In this document: positions 35,232 to 43,948 of the stretch, piece after piece
How the letters are laid out: each line of letters opens with the position of its first letter
Numbering within the stretch: the first letter of the stretch is position 1
NCBI RefSeq assembly: GCF_018100925.1
Contig: NZ_JAGJEH010000006.1
Location: 372,001-436,000, forward strand
Length of the DNA: 64,000 nucleotides
Direction: 5' to 3'
Source of the DNA: Pseudoalteromonas luteoviolacea
Lineage (GTDB): Bacteria > Pseudomonadota > Gammaproteobacteria > Enterobacterales > Alteromonadaceae
Made by a program: the position numbers and the translations under genes
The notes under the pieces: generated by a model
The model's database searches: none
What the model was told of the DNA's origin: nothing
Seen by the model: the letters and a program-made list of their open reading frames with translations, nothing else

Positions 35232-35996
35232 ATGCTACTCGCAGAACGGCATCAATTGATCTTAGACCAACTCACCCTACATGGCAGGATCACCTCGGTA
35301 GAGCTGGCAAAAACACTGGCTGTCAGTGAAGACACGATCAGGCGCGATCTTAACAAGTTAGGAGAACTCAAGCTGTTACGCCGCGTTCACGGCGGCGCCT
35401 TAGTTTTACAAGAGGACACGCCCGACTACTTCGATAGATTAAGTACGCCAGATCCATCAAAAAAGCGTTTCTTAAAACCCGCACTCGACATGCTTGAAGC
35501 GGGCCAAACTATTGTGATTGACTCAGGAGAAACCTGTCGTTACTTGGCGCAAAATTTACCCGCCAATTTACCTTTAACCGTCGTCACAGGCTGCCCTTTA
35601 ATTGTTCAAGATCTCATGCAGCACCCCCAGGTACACGTAATACAAATTGGTGGCAGAATGTTCAAACCGGCAATGCGTACAGTTGGAAATTCAGCCATCG
35701 AGATGATCAAGCAAATCCGTTTTGATTTAGTCTTCATGGGGATCTGCGCATTTCATGTAAAGCACGGTTTCTGCGTGAGTTATTTGGAAGAGGCTGAAGT
35801 ACTTAGAGCAACCATCGAGCAAGCCGATCGCACTGTACTCATGGGCCCTCATGATAAACTGGATAAAACCATGACTTTTCAAATCGTGCCTGCACAGAAG
35901 ATCCACCACGTTATTACCGATGCAGGTGTGCGCCCAGATGTCCAAACCAGTATTCAAGCGCTTGGTATAGAGCTAACCATCGTGCCAAGTAGTTAA
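35232..35996 (+). CDS. DeoR-family transcriptional regulator
   Basis: The start chosen is ATG at 35232 (MLLAERHQLILDQL), the standard beginning of DeoR proteins, giving 254 residues; the frame is open further upstream to 35121, but that part overlaps the repeated motifs and looks non-coding. The N-terminal helix-turn-helix has VELAKTLAVSEDTIRRDL followed by LLRRVHGGA. The C-terminal sensor domain has the DeoRC fold (IVIDSGETCRYLA, VVTGCPL). Such repressors respond to sugar phosphates, which fits the neighbouring sugar-phosphatase/SemiSWEET pair. Confidence 0.88.
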   Translation: MLLAERHQLILDQLTLHGRITSVELAKTLAVSEDTIRRDLNKLGELKLLRRVHGGALVLQEDTPDYFDRLSTPDPSKKRFLKPALDMLEAGQTIVIDSGETCRYLAQNLPANLPLTVVTGCPLIVQDLMQHPQVHVIQIGGRMFKPAMRTVGNSAIEMIKQIRFDLVFMGICAFHVKHGFCVSYLEEAEVLRATIEQADRTVLMGPHDKLDKTMTFQIVPAQKIHHVITDAGVRPDVQTSIQALGIELTIVPSS

Positions 35997-36070
35997 GCTA
36001 GCTCCTTACTTGGCCTTTCGAGTGTAGGCAGTTAGAATATGCCTGTTTTGATCTTTTTTGGAATTTTGCT

Positions 36071-36724
36071 GTGCTTTTAAATTACAACCCGCCTACCGAT
36101 CCCTACCTTGAAATTTTATATCAAGATGAACATATGTTGGTGATCAATAAACCAAGCGGCTTGTTAACCGTTCCCGGCAAAGATCCAAAACATGCAGACA
36201 GCGCGATTAACCGCGTCAATCGAGTTTTTCCAAACGCAAAAATTGTGCATCGTTTGGATATGGCAACCTCAGGTGTACTGTGTTTAGCAATGCACAAAGA
36301 GGCGCATCGTTTTTTAAGTATCCAGTTTCAAGACAGACTCACTAAAAAACGTTATGTGGCGCGTGTATTTGGTAAATTAGAGTCCGAGCAAGGCTCTGTC
36401 GATTTGCCCTTAACCTGTGACTGGCCCAACCGCCCAAAACAAATGGTCTGCCATGAATCAGGCAAACCCTCACTGACGCACTTTGAAGTACTCGAATATG
36501 AGCCACAGGCAACGCGCGTTTCTCTAACGCCTATCACAGGGCGCTCCCATCAGTTACGCGTGCATATGCAATCTTTAGGACATGTGATTTTAGGAGATAG
36601 ACTGTACGCCCAAGGAGACGCCCTGACAGCGGCAACTAGGCTACAACTACATGCGCAAATGCTTGAGATCTGCCATCCGGTCAGCGGCGAGATGATGCAA
36701 TTTAATGCGCCGGATCCATTTTAG
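36071..36724 (+). CDS. rluA: rRNA/tRNA pseudouridine synthase RluA
   Basis: The 217-residue protein starts at GTG 36071. RluA makes pseudouridine at 23S rRNA position 746 and tRNA position 32. The catalytic Asp63 lies in HRLDMATSG, and the ITGRSHQLRVHM and ILGDRLYA motifs are present. The length equals E. coli RluA (219) and no S4 domain is present, which separates it from RluC/RluD. Confidence 0.93.
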   Translation: MLLNYNPPTDPYLEILYQDEHMLVINKPSGLLTVPGKDPKHADSAINRVNRVFPNAKIVHRLDMATSGVLCLAMHKEAHRFLSIQFQDRLTKKRYVARVFGKLESEQGSVDLPLTCDWPNRPKQMVCHESGKPSLTHFEVLEYEPQATRVSLTPITGRSHQLRVHMQSLGHVILGDRLYAQGDALTAATRLQLHAQMLEICHPVSGEMMQFNAPDPF

Positions 36725-36744
36725 GATCCGATCCGCATTTGTAT

Positions 36745-38055
36745 TTATTGATTAAAGAGATCTAACGCACTGGCAGTCATTGCACGCACGCCCGTTTGTA
36801 AAGCCAGCGGGTAGTCTGGTGCAAATTTGCTCGAATGTAGTGACGGTAATACGGTGCCATTTTTTTGTGCCGCTGCATAATCCTGCGGATTTACACCACC
36901 TAGCCAGAAGATAGTGATTGGCACATTCTCAACTGTGCGCCCAAACAAACCAAAGTCTTCACCCGCCATAACAGGATCAGCTTTGACAACATTCTCTTCG
37001 CCTAACTCATTTTTGATACTTGCAGTCACAGCATTAGCAAGCTCAGGATCATTGTACGTGGATGGAATGCTTTCCGATTCATGAACATATACTACAGGTG
37101 CTTTATCTGCGGGTAATCCAGCACTGATGGCCACTCCTTGAGTTAACCGCTTTAATGCGGCTATTTGCTGATCTCTCACTTCTCTGTCGTAAGATCGTAA
37201 GGTTAGTTGCAGCTTTACTTCATTAGAAATAATATTGTGCTTAGATCCGCCATGTATGGATCCCACGGTGATCACCGACGGTTTCAGCGGCGAGATCTCT
37301 CGGCTTGTGATTGTCTGGATCCCAAGTACAATACGAGAGGCGAGTACCACAGGATCTATTGTCGTGTGCGGGTAGGCCCCGTGGCCACCTTGCCCTTTTA
37401 CAGTAATATCCACTGAGTCGACATTGGCAAGCGCATAACCTGGAGAGATAGCCACTTTACCAGCAGGTAGTGATGCGCTGACATGCAGACCCAACACATG
37501 ATCTGGTTTGGCAAACTTGCTAAATAGCCCTTCTTTTAACATTGCCTTGGCACCTGCGCCAACTTCTTCTGCTGGCTGAGCGACCATCATCAAGGTGCCC
37601 TTCCACTGGTGTTTATTCTTTATCAACTGCTCTGCGGCACCAATAAAGCTGGTCATATGAATATCATGGCCACACCCATGCATTACGCCTACCGTATTAT
37701 TGTTCGCATCTTGCACTCTGACTTTTGAAGCATATGACTTGCCTGTTTGCTCTATGATTGGCAAGCCATCAGTGTCTGCACGGATCATTACGGTCGGCCC
37801 ATGCCCGTTTTTGAATAGGCCAACCACACCATATCCACCAACGCGATCCGTTACATCAAAACCGAGCTGCCTGAGTTCCTGTGCCAAACGTGCTCCGGTG
37901 TTTTTCTCTTGCAACGATAATTCGGGGTTTTGGTGAAGGTGGAGATAAAGTTGTTCTAATTTTGGCAGTGATAGACTCACTGCCGATTCTAAATCACTGG
38001 CGATAACCTGATTGGCGCAACACAATAACGCCATTGATGTGAGCAATGTTTTCAT
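36745..38055 (-). CDS. Secreted M20D amidohydrolase
   Basis: The start at ATG 38055 gives 436 residues with a signal peptide (MKTLLTSMALLCCANQVIAS); the frame is open to 38118 but the extra part is not signal-like. The M20D (amidohydrolase/hippuricase) metal-binding residues are visible: IRADTDGLPI, HGCGHDIHM, PAEEVGAGAKAM, GLHV, and a C-terminal HSSKFAPDY. The dimerisation domain has GGHGAYPH. It probably hydrolyses N-acyl amino acids or similar amides in the periplasm. It is monocistronic. Confidence 0.9.
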   Translation of the reverse strand: MKTLLTSMALLCCANQVIASDLESAVSLSLPKLEQLYLHLHQNPELSLQEKNTGARLAQELRQLGFDVTDRVGGYGVVGLFKNGHGPTVMIRADTDGLPIIEQTGKSYASKVRVQDANNNTVGVMHGCGHDIHMTSFIGAAEQLIKNKHQWKGTLMMVAQPAEEVGAGAKAMLKEGLFSKFAKPDHVLGLHVSASLPAGKVAISPGYALANVDSVDITVKGQGGHGAYPHTTIDPVVLASRIVLGIQTITSREISPLKPSVITVGSIHGGSKHNIISNEVKLQLTLRSYDREVRDQQIAALKRLTQGVAISAGLPADKAPVVYVHESESIPSTYNDPELANAVTASIKNELGEENVVKADPVMAGEDFGLFGRTVENVPITIFWLGGVNPQDYAAAQKNGTVLPSLHSSKFAPDYPLALQTGVRAMTASALDLFNQ

Positions 38056-38232
38056 AAGGTTATTATTATTAAGTTGAAAAAGTCGTACCAGCTTGCAAAC
38101 AAATGCGGGTAAATGCAACCACTTTATGACCGATCACTTGCCGTTATCATATTAAGATCTGAACACTTTTCTCCCTTTCATTTTTACATCCATTTGCTAA
38201 GCTTAAATTCTCTACAGGGGGATTTTTATACA

Positions 38233-39425
38233 GTGAAAACAATAAATATCAAAGATTTACAACCGGGTATGTTTGTTGTTGGCGTGATCAGACAAGCCGG
38301 ACATGTTCGCGTAAAAAATCAGGGTTGGGTCAGAAATGAAAAAGGGATCAATAACCTGATCAACTCTGGTGTATGGAAGTTGAAATAGATCCCGATAAAA
38401 CATTGGATCAATCTCAACCTGAAACCGAAACAGTCAAAGAGATCGCCGAAGCACCCAAACAGGATCCGTGGCATAAGTCTGTGCCTGTTGAAGCTGAACT
38501 TGGTCATGCAGTTCAGATGTATGAACAGGCTAAACAACTCCAAGAGAAAACCTTTTTAGACATCAAAGAAGGACGCAAAATCGATGTTGCGGACTTTAAA
38601 GAAACGGCTTCAGGATTTATTGATTCAGTATTTAGAAACCAAGACGCATTGGCATGTATTGCGCGGATCCGTGAAAAAGATGGCTATCTACTGGAGCATT
38701 CCCTAAACGTCTCCATTTTAATGAGTATCTTTGCGAAACACCTCGGCTTCGAGCGTACGCTCATTGAAGAGCTGTCAACTGGTGCGCTGCTCCATGATAT
38801 TGGTAAAATCAAAATCCCTGACGAAATACTACAAAAGCCAGACAAACTCAGTGAAAACGAATTCGCGATTATGCGCGAACATGCCAAATTTAGCCACGAT
38901 ATTGTTAAAGACAGTGGGCTTGGTGAGATTGCCTCAGAAATTGCAGGCTTTCATCATGAACGATTAGATGGCACAGGCTACCCTTATGCAAAAAAAGGAG
39001 AGGAGTTATCTCAATATGTTCGCATGATCTCAATAGTCGATGTTTACGATGCACTCACCGCAGATAGAGTCTACAAAGTAGGTATGACGCCGATACAAGC
39101 GTTTAAAAAGCTCAAAGATGGCTGTCCACATGAGTTTGATGAGCACTTACTCAATCAATTTATTCATTGTATTGGCATGTACCCAGTCGGCACTCTAGTC
39201 AAACTCAAAAGCCACCGAGTTGGCATTGTTGCTGCCAGCAACCCTGATTCGCCTCTACAACCTGTAGTTAAAGTCTTTTATAACGCGAAAAACATGTTCC
39301 ATGTTGAAGTGAGAGATATAGATTTGAGCGATAAGCGAGTTGATGATGAGTTAGAAGCTGCTGTAAAGCCTGAAGAATTTGGACTCGATTTAATTAAGTT
39401 TTTTCGTCATTCGATGTTACCTTAG
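38233..39425 (+). pseudogene. HD-GYP c-di-GMP phosphodiesterase with DUF3391 domain, frameshifted
   Basis: The gene begins at GTG 38233 (VKTINIKDLQPGMFVVGV, the standard start of DUF3391-HD-GYP proteins). The frame ends at 38388 after SGVWKLK, while the rest of the protein is in another frame from ATG 38373 (MEVEIDPDKT). A one-base deletion near 38371 explains this: restoring a base would give SGV-MEVEIDPDK, as expected. The HD-GYP part is intact, with LLHDIGKIKIPDE, AGFHHERLDGTGYP and VDVYDALTADR. Either a real frameshift, a sequencing error, or re-initiation at 38373 is possible; the last would give a 350-residue enzyme without a complete DUF3391. Confidence 0.82.
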
Positions 39426-39466
39426 CGACCGACTCGCGCCGCTAAGGAGGTCGCACAGTGACTGAA

Positions 39467-40564
39467 TTATGGGATCCAGTCCTGCATTGCATTTAACGTA
39501 AATTCAATTCCATCAAAATCAAATAGAGCTTGCTCTGGCGTGATCTCTACAATGGTTAATGCCCCGAGGTTATCTCCTTCGTACAACTCTCGATTGTTTA
39601 ATTTTATCCAGCGCTTCTCTGGCTCGGTCGCATAGATATGAGCTTGATAACGCAAAGAAGGAATGCTGTTTTGTAATTTTGGTGGTAACAGCTCAACAGG
39701 CGTAGCATGTGCTGTATCTTTACTACTGGACACCACATCTTCCTCTTCACCAGAATTCACAGTAAATGCGGGTCGTGTTTCTTCTACGGCCGCCGCAAAC
39801 GCCTGCTTTAGTTCATCTGATACACCTGATAACTCATCTTCTTGAACGTTTTGGGTGCCATTAAATTGGTTGGCTTGTGGGTTATTGGTGTACTGCTGAG
39901 CCATGTTCGGATTGTACATTTGGCCGTTATTTGCCGCCACCATAGACTGCTGTGGGTAAGCCATATTAGGCTGCGAAAATTGACCTGCCGTTGCGTATTG
40001 TTGTACTTGCGGTACTTGGCTTTGTACTGGTACGTTAATAATTTGCCCTTGGCTATTTACTGGCACCAACTGCTGTGAATACACAGCTCTCCCACTGGCA
40101 TCAAAACCAACCTGTACCGACATCCATTGATAATTTATCTGGTTATTCACCATACCTTGAACTACAGGCCGTTGCATAAGCACAGGTTGCTGCACTTGAC
40201 TGGCCACTGGCATAGCAGGCACAACAGCTGGTGTAGCTGCTAAGGCGACCTTAGTATCAGGGGTCGCTTCCGTTTTTTCGACATTTTCCGCCGCTTTTGT
40301 GGTTGCAGGTTGCTCAGTGGCGGGAGATTTGTCATCTTCTACCACTTTTGTAACCTCGGCTTGCAGTGCTTCTTCAGGCGCTTGTACTGATTGCCCTAAA
40401 AAGTAACCAGCACTCAATGCACAGACACTAATTAGTCCACCACCAAGGCCGAGACTCAAACGTTTATAAAAAGCCACCTGTGCTGATTGACGTGCTTGTA
40501 CATAGTCTTGCTCAGATTTTGACTGTTGTTGTGATTGTTTTAATGCATTAACAAGATAAGACAT
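39467..40564 (-). CDS. Type II secretion assembly protein GspB-like
   Basis: The 365-residue bitopic protein has the short cytoplasmic start MSYLVNALKQSQQQ typical of GspB/ExeB, a membrane helix at about 36-57, a long Pro/Gln/Ala-rich periplasmic linker with repeated Gln-Asn-Met motifs, and a folded C-terminal domain (about 290-365, LRYQAHIYATEPEKRWIKLN) of GspB type. With GspA it helps the secretin cross the peptidoglycan. It follows gspA by 9 bp. Confidence 0.88.
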   Translation of the reverse strand: MSYLVNALKQSQQQSKSEQDYVQARQSAQVAFYKRLSLGLGGGLISVCALSAGYFLGQSVQAPEEALQAEVTKVVEDDKSPATEQPATTKAAENVEKTEATPDTKVALAATPAVVPAMPVASQVQQPVLMQRPVVQGMVNNQINYQWMSVQVGFDASGRAVYSQQLVPVNSQGQIINVPVQSQVPQVQQYATAGQFSQPNMAYPQQSMVAANNGQMYNPNMAQQYTNNPQANQFNGTQNVQEDELSGVSDELKQAFAAAVEETRPAFTVNSGEEEDVVSSSKDTAHATPVELLPPKLQNSIPSLRYQAHIYATEPEKRWIKLNNRELYEGDNLGALTIVEITPEQALFDFDGIEFTLNAMQDWIP

Positions 40565-40573
40565 GACACACCA

Positions 40574-41488
40574 TTAAAATAAATATGAAAGACCAAAACC
40601 GCATGCAAACATCGCGGCTACCCAACCTGAAATTAATACAGGTACATTGAGTTTTTTGGTTTGTTGTTCTGGGATCAAATTCAGTGGCAAGGCTTCTTTT
40701 GCGGCCTGCTGTGCAATTTCCTTACTGATCTCTTGCTGCTGAGCAGAATACGCACCTAGTAGGCAGCGATCTGCCAGTAAGTTAATAAGCCTTGGGATCC
40801 CCGCTGTAACTTGGTGGATATAAGCAATCGATTCATTGCTAAATAAATGGTTTTGACACCCGGCTTTATTCAGTCTGTGTTTGATATAAGAAAATACTTG
40901 CGATTCAGTCAGGGGCAATAAGTGATACCGTGCGGTGATACGCTGTGCCAGTTGGCGTAACTCATTGCGCTGCAACAATTGCTGCAGCTCTGGCTGCCCG
41001 ACAAGCACTATTTGGAGTAATTTCTTATGATCTGTTTCCAAGTTGGTGAGTAAACGAAGTTGCTCTAACACTTCTGCTGCAAGGTGCTGCGCTTCATCAA
41101 TGATAAGCATGGTGTGCCCACCTTGCTCATGATTCTCCAATAGCCTTTTTTTAATTACGTCAGTCAACGATTTAAGTGTTGCATCTTTAGCATCATACTC
41201 TATATGTAACTCGTCACAGATACTCGCTAACAATTCCATTTCTGACAATGCTGGATTTAAGACAAACGCGACCTGAGTGGACTCTGGTAATTGCGCTAAC
41301 ATGCTGCGGGTCACCGTGGTTTTTCCAGTGCCCACTTCCCCTGTTAATAATACAAAGCCACCGGCATCGCCAAGTCCATAAGTTAAATGTGCCAGCGCTT
41401 CTTTGTGGCGATCACTTAAAAATAGAAACTCAGGATTCGGCGCAATTGAAAACGGTTTCTCCGTTAAACCAAAATAGCGTAAATACAC
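40574..41488 (-). CDS. GspA/ExeA-like ATPase, short form
   Basis: The 304-residue AAA ATPase begins MYLRYFGLTEKPFSIAPNP, the ExeA signature, with Walker A GEVGTGKTT (Lys56) and Walker B MLIIDEAQHL. A single membrane helix closes the protein (about 283-303). Canonical ExeA is about 550 residues with a periplasmic peptidoglycan-binding domain after the helix; that part is absent here, so peptidoglycan binding must come from GspB or another protein. It is the first gene of the gspA-gspB pair. Confidence 0.88.
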   Translation of the reverse strand: MYLRYFGLTEKPFSIAPNPEFLFLSDRHKEALAHLTYGLGDAGGFVLLTGEVGTGKTTVTRSMLAQLPESTQVAFVLNPALSEMELLASICDELHIEYDAKDATLKSLTDVIKKRLLENHEQGGHTMLIIDEAQHLAAEVLEQLRLLTNLETDHKKLLQIVLVGQPELQQLLQRNELRQLAQRITARYHLLPLTESQVFSYIKHRLNKAGCQNHLFSNESIAYIHQVTAGIPRLINLLADRCLLGAYSAQQQEISKEIAQQAAKEALPLNLIPEQQTKKLNVPVLISGWVAAMFACGFGLSYLF

Positions 41489-41660
41489 GATCTGTCTCTT
41501 TATTGTTAGAATGCTGCCTATAATGGCAAAAAATCACTTTAAGTTAAAACATTGTTTGCTTAATCGTCCCTGAATTTTTTACAAATTTAGGAACAAACAT
41601 TTTAAACTCAAGGTGATAGTGCCATAGTAAAGAATGAATTAATGAAGTATTAGGATGACT

Positions 41661-42767
41661 ATGAAGGTGTATTTGGTCGGTGGTGCCGTCAGAGATAGAT
41701 TACTCGGCAGACCTATATTAGAGCGAGACTACGTCGTAGTAGGTGCAACAATCCGGGATATGCTAAAACTTGGCTACCAACAAGTTGGCAAAGATTTTCC
41801 TGTATTTTTACACCCAGATAGTAAAGATGAACACGCCTTGGCACGCACAGAGCGAAAACAAGGTCAGGGCTATACAGGTTTTATTTGTGACTTTGCACCG
41901 ACCATTACATTAGAAGACGATCTGATCCGCCGCGATCTCACCGTGAACGCGATAGCACAAGATGATCAAGGTAATCTGATCGATCCCTATCATGGCAAAG
42001 TCGATCTCGACAATAAGATCCTGCGTCATGTCAGCGATGCCTTCAGCGAAGATCCACTCAGGGTTTTACGTGTTGCACGATTCGCAGCACGTTATCACTA
42101 TTTAGGCTTTACCATTGCCGATGAAACCATACAATTGATGAGTGAAATGGTACGTGCTGGTGAGCTTAATACCCTCACTAAAGAGCGCGTATGGATGGAA
42201 ATAGAAAAGTCTCTTAAAGATGGCGCTATCCACATATTTACCAATGTCCTCGAGGATCTGAATGCGCTGCCATTTGTCACACCTTGGCAAACTAAATGGG
42301 ATCAAAGCACCGCGAACACATTATCGGATCAGCTTGAACGCTTAGATCCAAGTAATGACACTTATTTGAGATCTGCATTTAGCCTTTGGCAATATCAAGC
42401 AGATCTGAGTGAATACAATCTCGAACAAGATCATAAGATCCCAAAATCCTATGCTGACAGCTTGCGTGACTTACAAGCGAATTTACCATTACTGAAATCA
42501 GACGATTGGCAAGCAGACACGGTCATGACCATTCTAAATCAACTAGATGCATGGCGTCGTCCTGAACGCTTAAGTGTATTTATCAGCACTGCACGGGTTA
42601 TTGATGAGAACTGCTCAACTAGGGCCGTTGAACTCAACAAGGCGTTTAAGGCAGCAAGTAATGTCAAAGCACAAGAAGTCATCGCTTTGGGTGCCAAGGG
42701 GCCAGAAATAAAAAAAGAAATGGATAAATTAAAGTTGAATCGGATTGCGGCCATATTGACGTTTTAA
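41661..42767 (+). CDS. cca: CCA tRNA nucleotidyltransferase
   Basis: This enzyme adds or repairs the 3' CCA of tRNAs. The start chosen is ATG 41661 ([18 protein letters not shown]), 5 nt after an AGGA site that abuts an earlier in-frame ATG at 41655. The protein has 368 residues. Catalytic residues are in [10 protein letters not shown], and [12 protein letters not shown] and [16 protein letters not shown] follow. It lacks the C-terminal HD domain found in E. coli Cca, as in many marine gammaproteobacteria. Confidence 0.95.
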   Translation: MKVYLVGGAVRDRLLGRPILERDYVVVGATIRDMLKLGYQQVGKDFPVFLHPDSKDEHALARTERKQGQGYTGFICDFAPTITLEDDLIRRDLTVNAIAQDDQGNLIDPYHGKVDLDNKILRHVSDAFSEDPLRVLRVARFAARYHYLGFTIADETIQLMSEMVRAGELNTLTKERVWMEIEKSLKDGAIHIFTNVLEDLNALPFVTPWQTKWDQSTANTLSDQLERLDPSNDTYLRSAFSLWQYQADLSEYNLEQDHKIPKSYADSLRDLQANLPLLKSDDWQADTVMTILNQLDAWRRPERLSVFISTARVIDENCSTRAVELNKAFKAASNVKAQEVIALGAKGPEIKKEMDKLKLNRIAAILTF

Positions 42768-42768
42768 A

Positions 42769-42786
42769 AAGGGGCTATTGCCCCTT
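42769..42786. terminator. Bidirectional terminator after cca
   Basis: The arms AAGGGGC and GCCCCTT with a TATT loop lie between the convergent cca and lipoprotein genes. Confidence 0.8.
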
Positions 42787-42792
42787 ATAAAA

Positions 42793-43338
42793 TTAAGCAC
42801 ATTTTTTGCTTAATACATCCTCAACAGAAACAGCTAATTTATCTTTGCGGATCACAATATGCTGATTGTTGGATTTGATTGACAAAGCACCGCCACCAAC
42901 CGTCAAATTGTCGCTAATGATATATTCCAATTCATTGTTGTCATTTATTTCATACGCAAGTGACGGTGTTGCATTTTGTAATTGGAAATGACGTAGGTTC
43001 TCGTCATATTTGAAGCTTAATCCATTAAATGCATAATTAGGCAGCTCTTGTGTTGCTGGTGCATAACAATCTTTATTGCCACCTTTGTTATCATTTAGGT
43101 GATCAAACATATGATATTTACCCTGACTATCAATTACTGCAACCGCTTTATCGCCTTCATAACTTGCGTCATAAACACCAACTATCGGTGCAAACTCTGA
43201 TTTAGCAGGCTCTACAGCCGTTGTTGTATCATTAACACTTGTTTGCTGTTCTTGCGCAGTCGGCGTGCTCTTATCATCACTGCCTCCACCACATGCTGCC
43301 AGAGTTAAACCAAAGAATACAGGTAGTACTTTTTTCAT
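42793..43338 (-). CDS. Lipoprotein of unknown function
   Basis: The 181-residue protein has a lipoprotein signal peptide (MKKVLPVFFGLTLAACGGG, lipobox Cys16) followed by a low-complexity Ser/Thr/Gln linker and a small folded domain with FAPIVGVYDASYEGDKAVAV. A CysXX pair (KDCYAP, KKCA) may form a disulfide. No family was recognised. It is monocistronic. Confidence 0.78.
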   Translation of the reverse strand: MKKVLPVFFGLTLAACGGGSDDKSTPTAQEQQTSVNDTTTAVEPAKSEFAPIVGVYDASYEGDKAVAVIDSQGKYHMFDHLNDNKGGNKDCYAPATQELPNYAFNGLSFKYDENLRHFQLQNATPSLAYEINDNNELEYIISDNLTVGGGALSIKSNNQHIVIRKDKLAVSVEDVLSKKCA

Positions 43339-43503
43339 TGTTTGTTGTCATATTGGGAATAAATTGGTCGGTCATTATATTTAAAAGTCACAATACTTAA
43401 AGAGGTAATCAGGCCAAAATTCCATGAAAAGTAAATCAAAGTAAACCAATTCTCTTTTATTCTTCATTTCAAAAGCAAAGCATAACAACCTCTTTGTATA
43501 TCA

Positions 43504-43900
43504 ATGGACTCGCTGCATACAACGCCTCACAACAGTCATGAACAATATCGATTGAATGAGCTCAATGCACTTATACAGGCAACAAGAGGCAATAATCTGC
43601 TGTTCAGACTCCCTTGGCGACACATTTAAGCTGGTTAGTGGCGAGATCCAAGGCTCAGGAAGTAGGGGCGTTATAGCACATATTGAAGATGAAATCGCTT
43701 TTGAACAAAGTAGAGGGAATGATACTGGTGAGCTAAAAAGCTTTTTAGCCATACTAGAAGAGTATCAAGGTTATTCGCTGCAATCTAACGTTACTGTGAC
43801 CACCTATTCAGTATTTAAACACATTGAGCGAAGCCAACTGAAGAATACATGTAAGCATAACGACATTAACTCAAAGCGATGGTACAGCAGTTTCATATAA
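43504..43900 (+). pseudogene. Possible frameshifted small hypothetical gene
   Basis: Two overlapping frames both look protein-like. The first (43504-43629) reads MDSLHTTPHNSHEQYRLNE and continues NALIQATRGNNLLF before a stop. The second (43556-43900) has GDTFKLVSGEIQGSGSRG and AHIEDEIAFEQSRG in its later part. A frameshift near 43600-43620 could join them into one protein of about 130 residues. There is no clear ribosome binding site and no recognised family, so it may also be non-coding. Confidence 0.3.
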
Positions 43901-43927
43901 AAAAACCCGGCGATCGCCGGGTTTTTT
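43901..43927. terminator. Bidirectional terminator downstream of lpd
   Basis: A near-perfect 13-bp palindrome (core CCCGGCGATCGCCGGG) with flanking A and T runs lies 22 bp after the lpd stop codon on the minus strand. Confidence 0.92.
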
Positions 43928-43948
43928 CAATTCAAAAAGAAGTGTAAA

